The notes: generated from the letters alone by a model not told the origin. A stretch of 64,000 nt of DNA from Streptomyces sp. A3M-1-3 (GCF_024213665.1 NZ_JANAVP010000025.1:39697-103696), one strand, 5' to 3'; shown: positions 35,012 through 43,867, counted from the first letter of the stretch. Translations and numbers: made by a program.

Positions 35012-36972
35012 TCGGCCTGATTTCCGCCACGGCGGCGGGCGCTGCCGCCCGCGACCGGCTGGCCGCGGCCTGGCCCGGCCGCACCCGGGTCTACGAGGGC
35101 CCGGTGCGCGAGGCCGTGGAGCGCGCCTTCGCGGAGTGCGAGCAGCTGGTGTGCTTCCTCGCGACGGGGGCGACGGTCCGGCTGATCGCCCCGCTGCTCG
35201 CGGACAAGGCATCCGACCCGGGTGTCGTCACGGTGGACGAGTCCCTGCGCCACGCGGTGGCGCTGCTGGGCGGGCACGGCGGCGGGGCCAACGACCTGGC
35301 GCACGCAGTCGCGGACGTCCTCGGCTGCGCCCCGGTGGTGACGACGGCGACGGACGCCACGGACATCCCGGGCCTGGACACACTGGGCCGCCCGGTGGAG
35401 GGAGCGGTGGCCGCGGTCACGCGAGCGATCCTGGACGGCGAGCGGGTGGCCCTGCGGGCGGACACCGTCTGGCCACTGCCCCCGCTGCCGCCGAATGTCG
35501 TACCGGCGCCGGTGCCGACGGGCCGTGTCGGCCAGGACGCCGGGCCGGCCGAGCGGGCCGGCACGCCAAGCGCCGCGCAGAACACGGCCCCCGCCGACGA
35601 CGGCCAAGCGGCCGACGGCTCGAGCCAGGCACCGCTCGCCGCACAGAGCGTGGCACGCGCCGAGGACGGCGCCGTGCCACCCACGGCTGACGCCGAGACC
35701 GGCACCGGCACGGTGTCGGCCGACGGCTCGGCGGGCGCCCCGGCCGACCCCGGCACGGGCCCCGACGCCGCGGCGGCCGGCGCGACCCTGTGGGTCACCG
35801 ATCGGATCCTTCCGCTCGGGGCGCGGGAAGCCCTGGTGCGGCCTCCGTCGCTCGTCGTCGGGGTCGGCGCCAGCAAGGGCGCGCCCGTCGAGGAGGTGCT
35901 CGGGCTCGTCGAGGGCGCCCTGCGTGACGCCGGGCTCTCCGTCGGCTCCGTCGTGGAGTTGGCGACCGTGGACGCCAAGGCCGGCGAGGCCGGGATCGTC
36001 GAGGCCGCCGCCCGCCTCGGCGTGCCGGTCAGGACGTACGACGCCGGGACGCTGGCCGCCATCGTGGTGCCGAACCCGTCCGGCGCTCCGCTCGCCGCCG
36101 TCGGGACGCCGTCCGTCGCGGAGGCCGCTGCCCTCGCCGGCGGGGGCGAACTCCTCGTACCGAAGCGGAAGTCCGCGCCCGAGGGACGCGCCGCGATGGC
36201 CACCTGCGCCGTCGTGCGGCGGGCACCGCGCGGCCGGCTGGCCGTCGTCGGGCTCGGTCCGGGAGCGCGGGACCTGCTCACCCCCCGTGCGAGGGAGGAG
36301 CTGCGGCGCGCCTCGGTGCTCGTGGGACTCGACCAGTACGTCGACCAGATCCGCGACCTGCTCCGGCCCGGGACGACGATCCTGGAGTCCGGGCTCGGCG
36401 CCGAGGAGGAGCGGGCCCGTACCGCCGTCGCCGAGGCGCGCAAGGGGCACGCCGTGGCCCTGATCGGGTCGGGCGACGCGGGCGTGTACGCCATGGCGTC
36501 GCCCGCGCTCGCCGAGGCGGCCGACGACATCGACGTGGTGGGCGTCCCCGGGGTGACCGCCGCCCTCGCGGCCGCCGCCATCCTCGGTGCGCCGCTCGGC
36601 CACGACCACGTCTCGATCAGCCTCTCCGACCTGCACACGCCGTGGGAGGTCATCGAGCGGCGCGTTCGGGCCGCCGCCGAGGCGGACATCGTGGTGACCT
36701 TCTACAACCCGCGCAGCCGCGGCCGCGACTGGCAACTGCCCAACGCGCTGGGCATTCTCGCCGAGCACCGCGCGCCCACCACCCCGGTGGGCGTTGTACG
36801 CAACGCGTCCCGTACGGACGAGAGCAGCCGGCTGACGACACTCGCAGGACTCGATCCGGCGACGGTGGACATGATGACGGTGGTGACCGTCGGGAACACG
36901 GCCACGCGGGAGATCGCGGGCCGGATGGTGACCCCCCGGGGCTACCGGTGGCAGTCGGAGGGAGCACGGTGA
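35008..36972 (+). CDS. cobJ: CbiG-CobJ fusion: cobalt-precorrin-5A hydrolase-like and precorrin-3B C17-methyltransferase
   Basis: A 654-residue fusion. The N-terminal CbiG part (LVCFLATGATVRLIAPLL; GGHGGGANDLAHAVADVLG) is followed by an Ala/Thr/Asp-rich linker of about 95 residues (165-258), then the CbiG C-terminal domain (VVGVGASKGAPVEEVL) and, from about residue 405, the methylase that contracts the ring (VVGLGPGARDLLTPRAREEL; ALIGSGDAGVYAMASPALAE; VTFYNPRSRGRDWQL). Actinobacterial fusions are usually shorter, so the linker is unusual. GTG at 35008 overlaps cobL and the stop overlaps cobH. Confidence 0.92.
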   Translation: MIGLISATAAGAAARDRLAAAWPGRTRVYEGPVREAVERAFAECEQLVCFLATGATVRLIAPLLADKASDPGVVTVDESLRHAVALLGGHGGGANDLAHAVADVLGCAPVVTTATDATDIPGLDTLGRPVEGAVAAVTRAILDGERVALRADTVWPLPPLPPNVVPAPVPTGRVGQDAGPAERAGTPSAAQNTAPADDGQAADGSSQAPLAAQSVARAEDGAVPPTADAETGTGTVSADGSAGAPADPGTGPDAAAAGATLWVTDRILPLGAREALVRPPSLVVGVGASKGAPVEEVLGLVEGALRDAGLSVGSVVELATVDAKAGEAGIVEAAARLGVPVRTYDAGTLAAIVVPNPSGAPLAAVGTPSVAEAAALAGGGELLVPKRKSAPEGRAAMATCAVVRRAPRGRLAVVGLGPGARDLLTPRAREELRRASVLVGLDQYVDQIRDLLRPGTTILESGLGAEEERARTAVAEARKGHAVALIGSGDAGVYAMASPALAEAADDIDVVGVPGVTAALAAAAILGAPLGHDHVSISLSDLHTPWEVIERRVRAAAEADIVVTFYNPRSRGRDWQLPNALGILAEHRAPTTPVGVVRNASRTDESSRLTTLAGLDPATVDMMTVVTVGNTATREIAGRMVTPRGYRWQSEGAR

Positions 36973-37571
36973 CCAGGGTTGTCCACCCCATCGAGCAGGA
37001 GTCGTTCCGCAGGCTGCGGACCCGCCTCGACACCTCGCACTTCGCGCCGCTCACCCGCGCGGTGGTGGAGCGCGTCATCCACTCCAGCGCCGATCTGGCG
37101 TACGCGGACGACCTCGTCTGCGACGAGACCACCCTGCGCGCCGCGCACACCGCGCTGCACGCCGGCGCCCCCGTGGTCGCGGACGTCGAGATGGTCGCGG
37201 CCGGCATCACGCGCCGCGAGAGCGTGTGCCGGCTGAAGGAGGCCGAGTCCCGTCCCGGCCTGACGCGTTCGGCGCACGCGATCCGGCTGGCGTACGAACA
37301 GGTGGGGCCCGGCGCGGTCTGGGTGATCGGCTGCGCACCCACCGCACTGGAGGAGCTGCTCGTCCTCGATGCCGCGCCGGCGCTCGTCATCGGCCTGCCG
37401 GTCGGATTCGTGGGAGCGGCGGAGTCCAAGGCCGCGCTGCGCGAGAGCGGCCTGCCCGCCGTCAGCAATGTTTCCGAGAAGGGCGGTTCCGCGGTCGCCG
37501 CGGCCGCGCTCAACGCCCTGCTCTACACCCCGCTCCACACCACCCCCCTCAGCACCAAGGAGAACGCGTGA
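36969..37571 (+). CDS. cobH: precorrin-8X methylmutase
   Basis: A 200-residue CobH/CbiC protein that moves the methyl group from C11 to C12 to give hydrogenobyrinic acid. Motifs: HPIEQESFRRLR, RVIHSSADLAYADDL (with the catalytic His near residue 38), VVADVEMVAAGITR and LVIGLPVGFVGAAESK. GTG at 36969 overlaps the cobJ stop and the end overlaps the cbiX start, each by four bases. Confidence 0.94.
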   Translation: MTRVVHPIEQESFRRLRTRLDTSHFAPLTRAVVERVIHSSADLAYADDLVCDETTLRAAHTALHAGAPVVADVEMVAAGITRRESVCRLKEAESRPGLTRSAHAIRLAYEQVGPGAVWVIGCAPTALEELLVLDAAPALVIGLPVGFVGAAESKAALRESGLPAVSNVSEKGGSAVAAAALNALLYTPLHTTPLSTKENA

Positions 37572-38518
37572 CCACCCCGCCCCCCGCACTGCTCATCGCC
37601 GGCCATGGCACCCGGGACGAAGCGGGAGCCGAAGCCTTCCGCGACTTCGTACGGGAGCTTGCCCGCCGCAACCCCGAACTGCCCGTCGCGGGCGGCTTTA
37701 TCGAGCTGTCCCCTCCGCCGCTCGGCGAGGCCGTGACGGAACTCGTCGAGCGAGGGGTACGGCGCTTCGCCGCGGTCCCCCTGATGCTGGTGTCGGCCGG
37801 GCACGCCAAGGGCGACATCCCGGCGGCGCTGTCCCGCGAGAAGGAGCGGCACGCCGGGATCTCGTACTCCTACGGCCGACCGCTCGGCCCGCACCCGGCG
37901 CTGCTGTCCGTGCTGGAGCGGCGCATAGACGAGGTCATCGGCGCTGTCACATCCGAAGACGTCGACCGCTCGGATGTGACCGTGCTGCTGGTCGGCCGCG
38001 GCTCGACCGACCCGGACGCCAACGCGGAGGTGCACAAGGCGGCGCGGCTGCTGTGGGAGGGGCGCGGTTACGCGGGCGTGGAGACCGCGTTCGTGTCGCT
38101 GGCGGCGCCCGACGTGCCCTCGGGGCTCGACCGGTGCGTGAAGCTCGGCGCGGGCCGCGTCGTCGTACTGCCGTACTTCCTCTTCACCGGCATCCTGCCG
38201 GACCGCGTGTGTACGCAGACGGCGGAGTGGGCGGCGGCGCATCCGGGGACCGAGGTGCGCTCGGCCGATGTCATCGGCCCCACCGAGGAGCTGCTCGGCC
38301 TGGTGATGGAGCGCTACCGGGAGGCCGTGCAGGGCGATCTGCGGATGAACTGCGACTCCTGTGTATACCGGATCGCGCTGCCCGGGTTCGAGGACAAGGT
38401 GGGCCTGCCGCAGCAGCCGCACTTCCACCCGGACGACGACGGACACGGCGGGCACGGCGGGCATGGACACGGTGGGCACCACCATCACCACCACAGCGGC
38501 CATGCACACGCCCACTGA
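37568..38518 (+). CDS. cbiX: sirohydrochlorin chelatase (CbiX/SirB-like) with histidine-rich tail
   Basis: A 316-residue chelatase with two CbiX-type halves. The first begins LLIAGHGTRDEAGAEAF and has PLMLVSAGHAKGDIPAAL; the second has VLLVGRGSTDPDANAEVHK and VVLPYFLFTGILPDRV. The active-site His pair is in HGTRDE and GHAKGD. The C-terminus (about 280-316) holds more than fifteen His residues, with six in a row, likely a cobalt or nickel buffer. CbiX inserts cobalt early, in contrast to CobN; here it may instead serve siroheme or both. GTG at 37568 overlaps cobH. Confidence 0.9.
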   Translation: MTTPPPALLIAGHGTRDEAGAEAFRDFVRELARRNPELPVAGGFIELSPPPLGEAVTELVERGVRRFAAVPLMLVSAGHAKGDIPAALSREKERHAGISYSYGRPLGPHPALLSVLERRIDEVIGAVTSEDVDRSDVTVLLVGRGSTDPDANAEVHKAARLLWEGRGYAGVETAFVSLAAPDVPSGLDRCVKLGAGRVVVLPYFLFTGILPDRVCTQTAEWAAAHPGTEVRSADVIGPTEELLGLVMERYREAVQGDLRMNCDSCVYRIALPGFEDKVGLPQQPHFHPDDDGHGGHGGHGHGGHHHHHHSGHAHAH

Positions 38519-39557
38519 CGCCCACGACCTGCGTCACCATGGGGACGCGGAGGTGCGCGGCGGGGATCTCACCGATCTCGCGGTGAACGTACGGGCCGGG
38601 ACTCCCCCGGCCTGGCTGAAGGCGCGCATCGCCGCGTCCCTGGACACCGTGGCCGCCTACCCGGACGGCCGGGCCGCGCGGTCGGCGGTCGCGGGACGGC
38701 ACGGGCTGCCGGTGGACCGGGTGCTGCTGACGGCGGGCGCGGCGGAGGCGTTCGTACTGATCGCGCGCGCCCTGCCGGCGCGCCGGCCGGTCGTCGTGCA
38801 CCCGCAGTTCACGGAGCCGGAGGCGGCGCTGCGGGATACGGGGCACGAGGTGCGGCGGGTGCTGCTGGCGGACGGGGACGGCTTCCGGTTGGACCCGTCC
38901 GCCGTCCCCGAGGACGCGGATCTGGTGGTGGTCGGCAACCCGACCAACCCCACGTCCGTACTGCATCCGGCCCGGACGCTGGCCGCGCTGGCCCGCCCGG
39001 GCCGCACCCTCGTCGTCGACGAGGCGTTCATGGACGCCGTGCCGGGTGAGCGCGAGGCACTGGCGGGGCGGACCGACGTACCGGGCCTGGTAGTGCTGCG
39101 GAGCCTCACCAAGACCTGGGGGCTGGCAGGCCTGCGGATCGGTTACGTCCTGGCCGAGCCGGACACGGTCGCCGCGCTGGAGCGGGCGCAGCCGCTCTGG
39201 CCGGTCTCGACGCCCGCGCTGGCCGCCGCCGAGGCGTGTATGTCCACGGCGGCGCTCGCGGAGGCGGCGCACGCCGCCCACCGGATCGCGGCCGACCGGG
39301 CGCATCTCCTGGCCGGGCTGGCCGAGTTCGACGAGATCCGGGTGGTGGAGCGGGCGGAGGGACCGTTCGTACTGATCCGGATGGAACGGGCGGACGCGGT
39401 ACGCGACCGGCTGCGCCGCCTGGGCTTCGCGGCCCGGCGCGGCGACACATTCCCGGGCCTGGGCACGCAGTGGCTGCGCCTGGCCGTACGCGACCGGACC
39501 ACAACGGGCCGCTTCCTCCAGGCCCTGGACCAGGCGTTGGTCCTGTCGGACCGCTGA
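38502..39557 (+). CDS. cobC: CobC-like PLP-dependent aminotransferase/decarboxylase (Rv2231c type)
   Basis: A 351-residue fold-type I PLP enzyme related to CobD/CobC threonine-phosphate decarboxylases and HisC. Conserved features: DLAVNVRAGTPP near the start, LVVVGNPTNPTSVLHP, LVVDEAFMDAVPGE (the PLP-ring Asp) and VLRSLTKTWGLAGLRIGY with the Schiff-base Lys in SLTKTW. It probably supplies the aminopropanol linker precursor. The start is uncertain: ATG at 38502 fits family N-termini, while ATG at 38463 would overlap the His-rich end of cbiX by 56 bp in another frame. Confidence 0.85.
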   Translation: MHTPTDAHDLRHHGDAEVRGGDLTDLAVNVRAGTPPAWLKARIAASLDTVAAYPDGRAARSAVAGRHGLPVDRVLLTAGAAEAFVLIARALPARRPVVVHPQFTEPEAALRDTGHEVRRVLLADGDGFRLDPSAVPEDADLVVVGNPTNPTSVLHPARTLAALARPGRTLVVDEAFMDAVPGEREALAGRTDVPGLVVLRSLTKTWGLAGLRIGYVLAEPDTVAALERAQPLWPVSTPALAAAEACMSTAALAEAAHAAHRIAADRAHLLAGLAEFDEIRVVERAEGPFVLIRMERADAVRDRLRRLGFAARRGDTFPGLGTQWLRLAVRDRTTTGRFLQALDQALVLSDR

Positions 39558-39703
39558 CGGCGAAGCCCGAACCGTTCCGTTCAGCCCAACGAAACGGCGA
39601 AGGCCGGAGCAACGGCCGCGTGCGCAACTCCCGCGAGCCACCCGACGGCTACCTTTCGGGCTGGGGACACGGAGCGGTGCCGTCGAAAGGACTGTGAGCT
39701 GAC

Positions 39704-40132
39704 ATGCGCGATGACGAAGAGCAGATTCGGACCTTGATCGAGCAGTGGGCCGCGGCGGTGCACCGGGGAGACCTGAGCGGTGTCGTGGCGGATCACTCCG
39801 GCGACATCGTGATGTTCGATGTGCCGCCGCCGTATGAGGGCGTCCGCGGCATTGACGCCTACCGCGAGACATGGCCGCCGTTCTTCAAGTGGCAGCTGCA
39901 AGGCGCCTCGTTCGAGATCGTGTCCCTCGATGTCACCGCCGGCGACGATGTCGCCTATGCCCACGCCTTGCTGCGCTGCGGAACTCCGCAGGAACTCACC
40001 GAGCAACCGGCCAATCGGCTGCGGCTCACGCTCGGGTTGCGCAAGGAGCAGGGCCGTTGGACTGTGGCACACGAGCACCACTCGTTCCCTGATACCTCCG
40101 GCGAGGATGACGGGCCCGCCACCGATCGGTGA
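39704..40132 (+). CDS. SnoaL-like/DUF4440 family protein
   Basis: A 142-residue protein with the NTF2/SnoaL cone fold pattern: EQIRTLIEQWAAAVHRGDLSGVVADH (helix), FDVPPPYEGVRGIDAYRETWPPFFKW, and alternating beta strands ending WTVAHEHHSFP. Members bind small hydrophobic ligands or act as cyclases or ketosteroid-isomerase-like enzymes; no specific substrate is implied. ATG at 39704 follows an apparent GGACTGTGAGCTG leader. Its last codons form part of a bidirectional terminator. Confidence 0.8.
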   Translation: MRDDEEQIRTLIEQWAAAVHRGDLSGVVADHSGDIVMFDVPPPYEGVRGIDAYRETWPPFFKWQLQGASFEIVSLDVTAGDDVAYAHALLRCGTPQELTEQPANRLRLTLGLRKEQGRWTVAHEHHSFPDTSGEDDGPATDR

Positions 40133-40140
40133 CGGGCCCG
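40111..40140. terminator. bidirectional terminator between converging genes
   Basis: A 13-bp stem with one mismatch (CGGGCCCGCCACC and GGTGACGGGCCCG) around GATC spans the stop codon of the SnoaL-like gene and ends 14 bp before the stop of the opposing LAXTG protein gene. Confidence 0.7.
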
Positions 40141-40153
40141 CGCTGTTCTGCCG

Positions 40154-41104
40154 TCAGGTCCTGCTTCGGCCGCGGGCCAGTACCAGCGCTGCCGCGCCCG
40201 CCGCGACGAGTGCGATCGCTCCGCCCGCGACGTACGGGGTCGTCGAGCTGCCGCCGGTCTTGGCGAGGGACTCCTCGGCGGGCTCGGGCTCGGTGCCGCC
40301 GGACTGGGCCTCCACGCCGGAGGGCTCCTGCTCAGCGGGGGCCTGCTCAGCGGGGGCCTGGGCGGGGGCCTTGGGCGCGGCGCAGGTCGCCTCGGCGAGC
40401 GTGATCTCGCCTTCGACTTCCGCGACGTTCAGCTTGAGCGGGTTCAGGGACACGTTGAGTCGCAGCGCGGTGGCGGCCGCCGTGGAGGACGTGGTCTCCG
40501 TCTTCGACAGGTCGAGCCGCACCTCGCCGACTCCCGGTACCCCGACCTTGGTCGTACCTCCCGTGGTCAGTGTCGTCCGCTTGCCGAGCACGGTGACCGC
40601 GCCCAGCACGTTCGACTCGGCGACCGGCTGCTTGCCCGCCTCGCAGACCGCCTTCGAGGTGACCTTCTCCACCTCGATCAGGGACAGCAGGGGCAGCCCC
40701 GGCACATGGACCCTGGCCTTGGCGAGATTGGTGTAGCCCTCCGCGCGGTGCCCGTCGGCGGTCGCTTTCGCGGTGGCGACATCCGCGCGCAGCACAGTGA
40801 ACGGCCTGCCCTGGTCGACGCCGTCCAAGGTGACCGTCAGCGCGGTTTTCCCGGCGCTCGCCGGGGCGTGCACCTCGTTGAGGGTGGCCTTCAGCGGCAC
40901 GTGGACGGTCTTGTTGAGCAGGGAGACATCGAGCCCGGTCCGCAGCACGACGGCGCTCGCCCGGCCGTCACCGCCGGTGCCGCCCCCGTCGGTGGCATGC
41001 GCGGGGGACGCGGTCAGCAGGGCGGCCGGTCCGGCGGCCAGGGTGGCGGCCGCGACGGCGGAGGCGCAACGGCGTGCGGGCATGCGGAAGGTGTTGCTGT
41101 TCAA
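40154..41104 (-). CDS. secreted LAXTG-anchored protein (SCO1860-like)
   Basis: A 316-residue exported protein. The signal peptide covers residues 1-38 (ASAVAAATLAAGPAALLTASPAHA). A beta-rich domain follows, with repeated VDVSLLNKTVHVPLKATL-like strands and two cysteines, then a Pro/Ala/Glu linker (about 245-278), the sortase motif LAKTG at 280-284, a hydrophobic segment and an RGRSRT tail. LAXTG is the class E sortase signal of Streptomyces. The family commonly sits beside the cobalamin cluster; a link to cobalamin is unproven. Function unknown. Confidence 0.85.
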   Translation of the reverse strand: MNSNTFRMPARRCASAVAAATLAAGPAALLTASPAHATDGGGTGGDGRASAVVLRTGLDVSLLNKTVHVPLKATLNEVHAPASAGKTALTVTLDGVDQGRPFTVLRADVATAKATADGHRAEGYTNLAKARVHVPGLPLLSLIEVEKVTSKAVCEAGKQPVAESNVLGAVTVLGKRTTLTTGGTTKVGVPGVGEVRLDLSKTETTSSTAAATALRLNVSLNPLKLNVAEVEGEITLAEATCAAPKAPAQAPAEQAPAEQEPSGVEAQSGGTEPEPAEESLAKTGGSSTTPYVAGGAIALVAAGAAALVLARGRSRT

Positions 41105-41414
41105 GGTGGTGGAACCTCACAGGAGACATGGAGCCGCCGGGCGCCGCCGATGGGGGACATCGCGTGCGCCGACGACCTCGACCCCGGAATCTTTACGCAC
41201 GGTGAGTGAATGGGCAGCAACCTGGCGTGAGTTCACTCCAAAGTGGGGTTTCCGCGCCTTCATTCGAATCTGTTGGCACGGAGGTTCTCGTGCGTCACCC
41301 GTTTCACGGACCGTACGGCGTACGCCGGTTGACCGCGCAGGAGCGCCCGCGAAGAAGCGTCAACGGGAAACCGCCGCCGTACGTCACGCCCGGTCAACCT
41401 GGCAAAGCCGCGGA
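41105..41414. other. 310-bp intergenic region
   Basis: This lies upstream of the LAXTG gene and downstream of the amidohydrolase, both on the minus strand, so it contains the LAXTG promoter and an amidohydrolase terminator. No coding frame is convincing and I see no clear repeat or operator. Confidence 0.4.
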
Positions 41415-42506
41415 TCAGCCGATCACGCGGCCGTTCAGCACAATCGCCCGCGGCGCCGCCAGCACCCGGACATCCGCCCGCGGATCCGACTCGTACACCA
41501 CCAGGTCGGCCGGCGCGCCCTCCTCCAGCGACGGTCGGCCGAGCCACCTGCGCGCTCCCCACGCGGTCGCCGACAGCGCCTCCAGCGGCGGGATGCCCGC
41601 CTTCACCAGCTCCGCGACCTCCGCCGCGACCAGTCCGTGCGAGAGCGAGCCGCCCGCGTCGGTGCCGACGAAGACCGGGATGCCCGCGTCGTACGCCGCG
41701 CGGACCGTGTCGTAACGGCGCTCGTGCAGCCGGCGCATATGGTCCGACCAGCGCGGGAACTTGTCCTCGCCGCCCGCCGCGAGCTGCGGGAAGGTCGCGA
41801 TGTTCACCAGCGTCGGGACGATCGCGACGCCGCGCTCGGCGAAGAGCGGGATGGTCTCCTCGGTGAGGCCGGTGGCGTGCTCGATGCAGTCGATGCCCGC
41901 CTCCACGAGGTCGCGCAGTGAGTCCTCGGCGAAGCAGTGCGCGGTGACCCGGGCGCCGAGCCGGTGCGCCTCGGCGATGGCCGCCTCGACCGCGCCCCGC
42001 GGCCAGCAGGCACCGAGGTCGCCGGAGTCCCGGTCGAGCCAGTCGCCGACGAGCTTGACCCAGCCGTCGCCGCGCCGCGCTTCGTGGGCGACGTACTCGA
42101 CGAGGTCGTCCGGCTCGATCTCGTGGGCGTAGTTGCGGATGTAGCGGCGGGTACGGGCGATGTGCCGGCCGGCCCGGATGATCTTCGGGAGGTCCTCGCG
42201 GTCGTCGATCCAGCGCGTGTCGGAGGGCGACCCGGCGTCCCGGATGAGCAGGGTGCCGGCGTCCCGGTCGGTGAGCGCCTGCTTCTCGCTGGTCGCGTCG
42301 TCGACCGGGCCGTGCTGGTCGAGGCCGACATGGCAGTGCGCGTCGACCAGGCCCGGCAGCGCCCAGCCGTCGACGGTCGTCACCTCACGCGCGCCGGCGG
42401 GCCGTTCGTACGAGACCAGGCCGCCGACGGCCCACAGCTCGTCCCGGACCTCCTCGGGGCCCAACAGCACCCGACCCCTGACGTGCAGCACAGGCTGATC
42501 GCTCAT
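41415..42506 (-). CDS. metal-dependent amidohydrolase
   Basis: A 363-residue amidohydrolase of the imidazolonepropionase/prolidase-like group. The N-terminal beta sandwich is followed by the first metal motif ALPGLVDAHCHVG, a Lys in GWVKLVGDW, His ligands in VTAHCFAED and CIEHATGLT, and the Asp in VGTDAGGSLSHG. The C-terminus (DLVVYESDPRADVRVL) returns to the sandwich. It hydrolyses cyclic amides or amines; the substrate is unknown. ATG at 42506 starts a monocistronic gene divergent from the aminotransferase at 42586, so the 79-bp gap is a shared promoter region. Confidence 0.87.
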   Translation of the reverse strand: MSDQPVLHVRGRVLLGPEEVRDELWAVGGLVSYERPAGAREVTTVDGWALPGLVDAHCHVGLDQHGPVDDATSEKQALTDRDAGTLLIRDAGSPSDTRWIDDREDLPKIIRAGRHIARTRRYIRNYAHEIEPDDLVEYVAHEARRGDGWVKLVGDWLDRDSGDLGACWPRGAVEAAIAEAHRLGARVTAHCFAEDSLRDLVEAGIDCIEHATGLTEETIPLFAERGVAIVPTLVNIATFPQLAAGGEDKFPRWSDHMRRLHERRYDTVRAAYDAGIPVFVGTDAGGSLSHGLVAAEVAELVKAGIPPLEALSATAWGARRWLGRPSLEEGAPADLVVYESDPRADVRVLAAPRAIVLNGRVIG

Positions 42507-42585
42507 ATGAGGCACTGTACGAGGCCGTGGGTACCCTCGGCTCAGCACCCCGGACAAAGCGCAACCTCGCGAAGAGAGCACCACC

Positions 42586-43698
42586 GTGACGCACCCCTTG
42601 CTTGACCTGGCCCCGCTGACCGCAGCGCACTTCGCGTCGATCGAGCGACGCGTGGCCGCACTGCTCTCGACCGAGCAGGACGTGGTCATCACCCAGGGCG
42701 AGGCACTGCTGCCCCTGGAGGGCTGCATCCGCAGCGGCGCCCGGCCCGGCTCGACCGCGCTGAACATCGTCACGGGGCCGTACGGCCAGACCTTCGGCAA
42801 CTGGCTGCGGGACTGCGGTGCCTCGGTGGTCGACCTGGCGGTGCCGTTCCACACGGCGGTCACCGCCGAGCAGGTGGAGCAGGTGCTGTCCGAGCACCCG
42901 GAGATCGACTTCGTCTCCCTGGTCCACGCGGAGGCGGCGACCGGGAACACCAACCCGGTCGCGGAGATCGGTGAGGTCGTACGGGCCCGCGGCGCCCTGT
43001 TCATGCTGGACGCCGTCGCCTCTGTGGGCGCGGAGCCGTTGCTTCCGGACGCGTGGGGCGTCGACCTGTGCGTGATCGGCGCGCAGAAGGCCATGGGCGG
43101 ACCGGCCGGCGTCTCGGCGGTGTCGGTGAGCGACCGCGCCTGGGCCCGGTTCGCCGCCAACCCACAGGCGCCGCGCCGGTCCTACCTCTCGCTGCTGGAC
43201 TGGAAGGAGCGCTGGATCGACGGCGGCCGCAACGCGCTGCTGCACGCGCCCGCGCAGCTGGAGATGCTGGCCCTGGACGCCTGCCTGGAGCGGATCGAGG
43301 CCGAGGGGCCGGCGGCGGTGATGAACCGGCACGCGGCGGCCGCAGCGGCCACCCGCGCGGGCGCGCTCGCTCTCGGCGCCGGCCTCGCACCGTTCGTCCA
43401 CGCGGCGGCCGAGGCGGCGCCGGTGGCCACCACGCTGCGTACACCGGCCGGGGTCGACGCGTCGGAGCTGGTCGCCGCGGCGCTGGCCGCCGACCCGACG
43501 CTGCCGCTGGTCGCGGGCGGCGGGGCACTGGCCGGCGAGATGATCCGGGTCAATCACTACGGGCCGGACGCGACCCGGGAGGTGGTGCGGGCCTCGGTGG
43601 CAGCGCTCGGTACCGCGCTCGGCCGCCACGGGCGCACGCCGGATCTCGAGTCTGCCCGTAAGGCAATTTCGGAAACCTGGCAGAGCGCTTCGAATTAA
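42586..43698 (+). CDS. class V PLP-dependent aminotransferase
   Basis: A 370-residue fold-type I aminotransferase related to serine-pyruvate/alanine-glyoxylate enzymes. Features: TALNIVTGPYGQTFGNWLRD, SLVHAEAATGNTNPVAEIG, LFMLDAVASVGAEPL with the PLP-binding Asp, and CVIGAQKAMGGPAGVSAVS with the Schiff-base Lys. The C-terminal domain contains VNHYGPDATREVV. It probably transfers amino groups between Ser/Ala and glyoxylate or pyruvate. GTG at 42586 follows GAAGAGAGCACC, a moderate ribosome binding site. Confidence 0.87.
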   Translation: MTHPLLDLAPLTAAHFASIERRVAALLSTEQDVVITQGEALLPLEGCIRSGARPGSTALNIVTGPYGQTFGNWLRDCGASVVDLAVPFHTAVTAEQVEQVLSEHPEIDFVSLVHAEAATGNTNPVAEIGEVVRARGALFMLDAVASVGAEPLLPDAWGVDLCVIGAQKAMGGPAGVSAVSVSDRAWARFAANPQAPRRSYLSLLDWKERWIDGGRNALLHAPAQLEMLALDACLERIEAEGPAAVMNRHAAAAAATRAGALALGAGLAPFVHAAAEAAPVATTLRTPAGVDASELVAAALAADPTLPLVAGGGALAGEMIRVNHYGPDATREVVRASVAALGTALGRHGRTPDLESARKAISETWQSASN

Positions 43699-43711
43699 TG
43701 AATTCCTCACA

Positions 43712-43734
43712 CCCGGAAGAAGTTAAATTCCGGG
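43712..43734 (+). promoter_or_regulatory. inverted repeat after the aminotransferase, upstream of ectA
   Basis: CCCGGAA (43712-43718) and TTCCGGG (43728-43734) flank a 9-base AT-rich spacer. It could be a weak terminator or a regulator site; its core resembles the larger repeat at 43844. Confidence 0.45.
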
Positions 43735-43843
43735 CGGCTTCCCGATTTGTTGTCAGCTGCTCGTCTGCCCGCGTTCTCCAGCTGTAAACGCCAAGATTTC
43801 GACAAGGTCCACGGGCATGTGACCGACTCCACACTGGAGGCGA

Positions 43844-43867
43844 TTTGCCCGGTAATTTCCGGGCAAA
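43844..43867 (+). promoter_or_regulatory. 9-bp inverted repeat in the ectABCD promoter region
   Basis: TTTGCCCGG and CCGGGCAAA are perfect complements around TAATTT, about 100 bases upstream of the ectA start. The symmetry, size and position suit a dimeric repressor or activator of the osmotically induced ectoine operon. The regulator is not identified. Confidence 0.55.

Noticed and set aside
38361..38462. Extended cobC start further upstream within cbiX
   Set aside because: The extension translates the His-rich cbiX end in the wrong frame as Arg/Thr-rich sequence with no similarity to CobC proteins.
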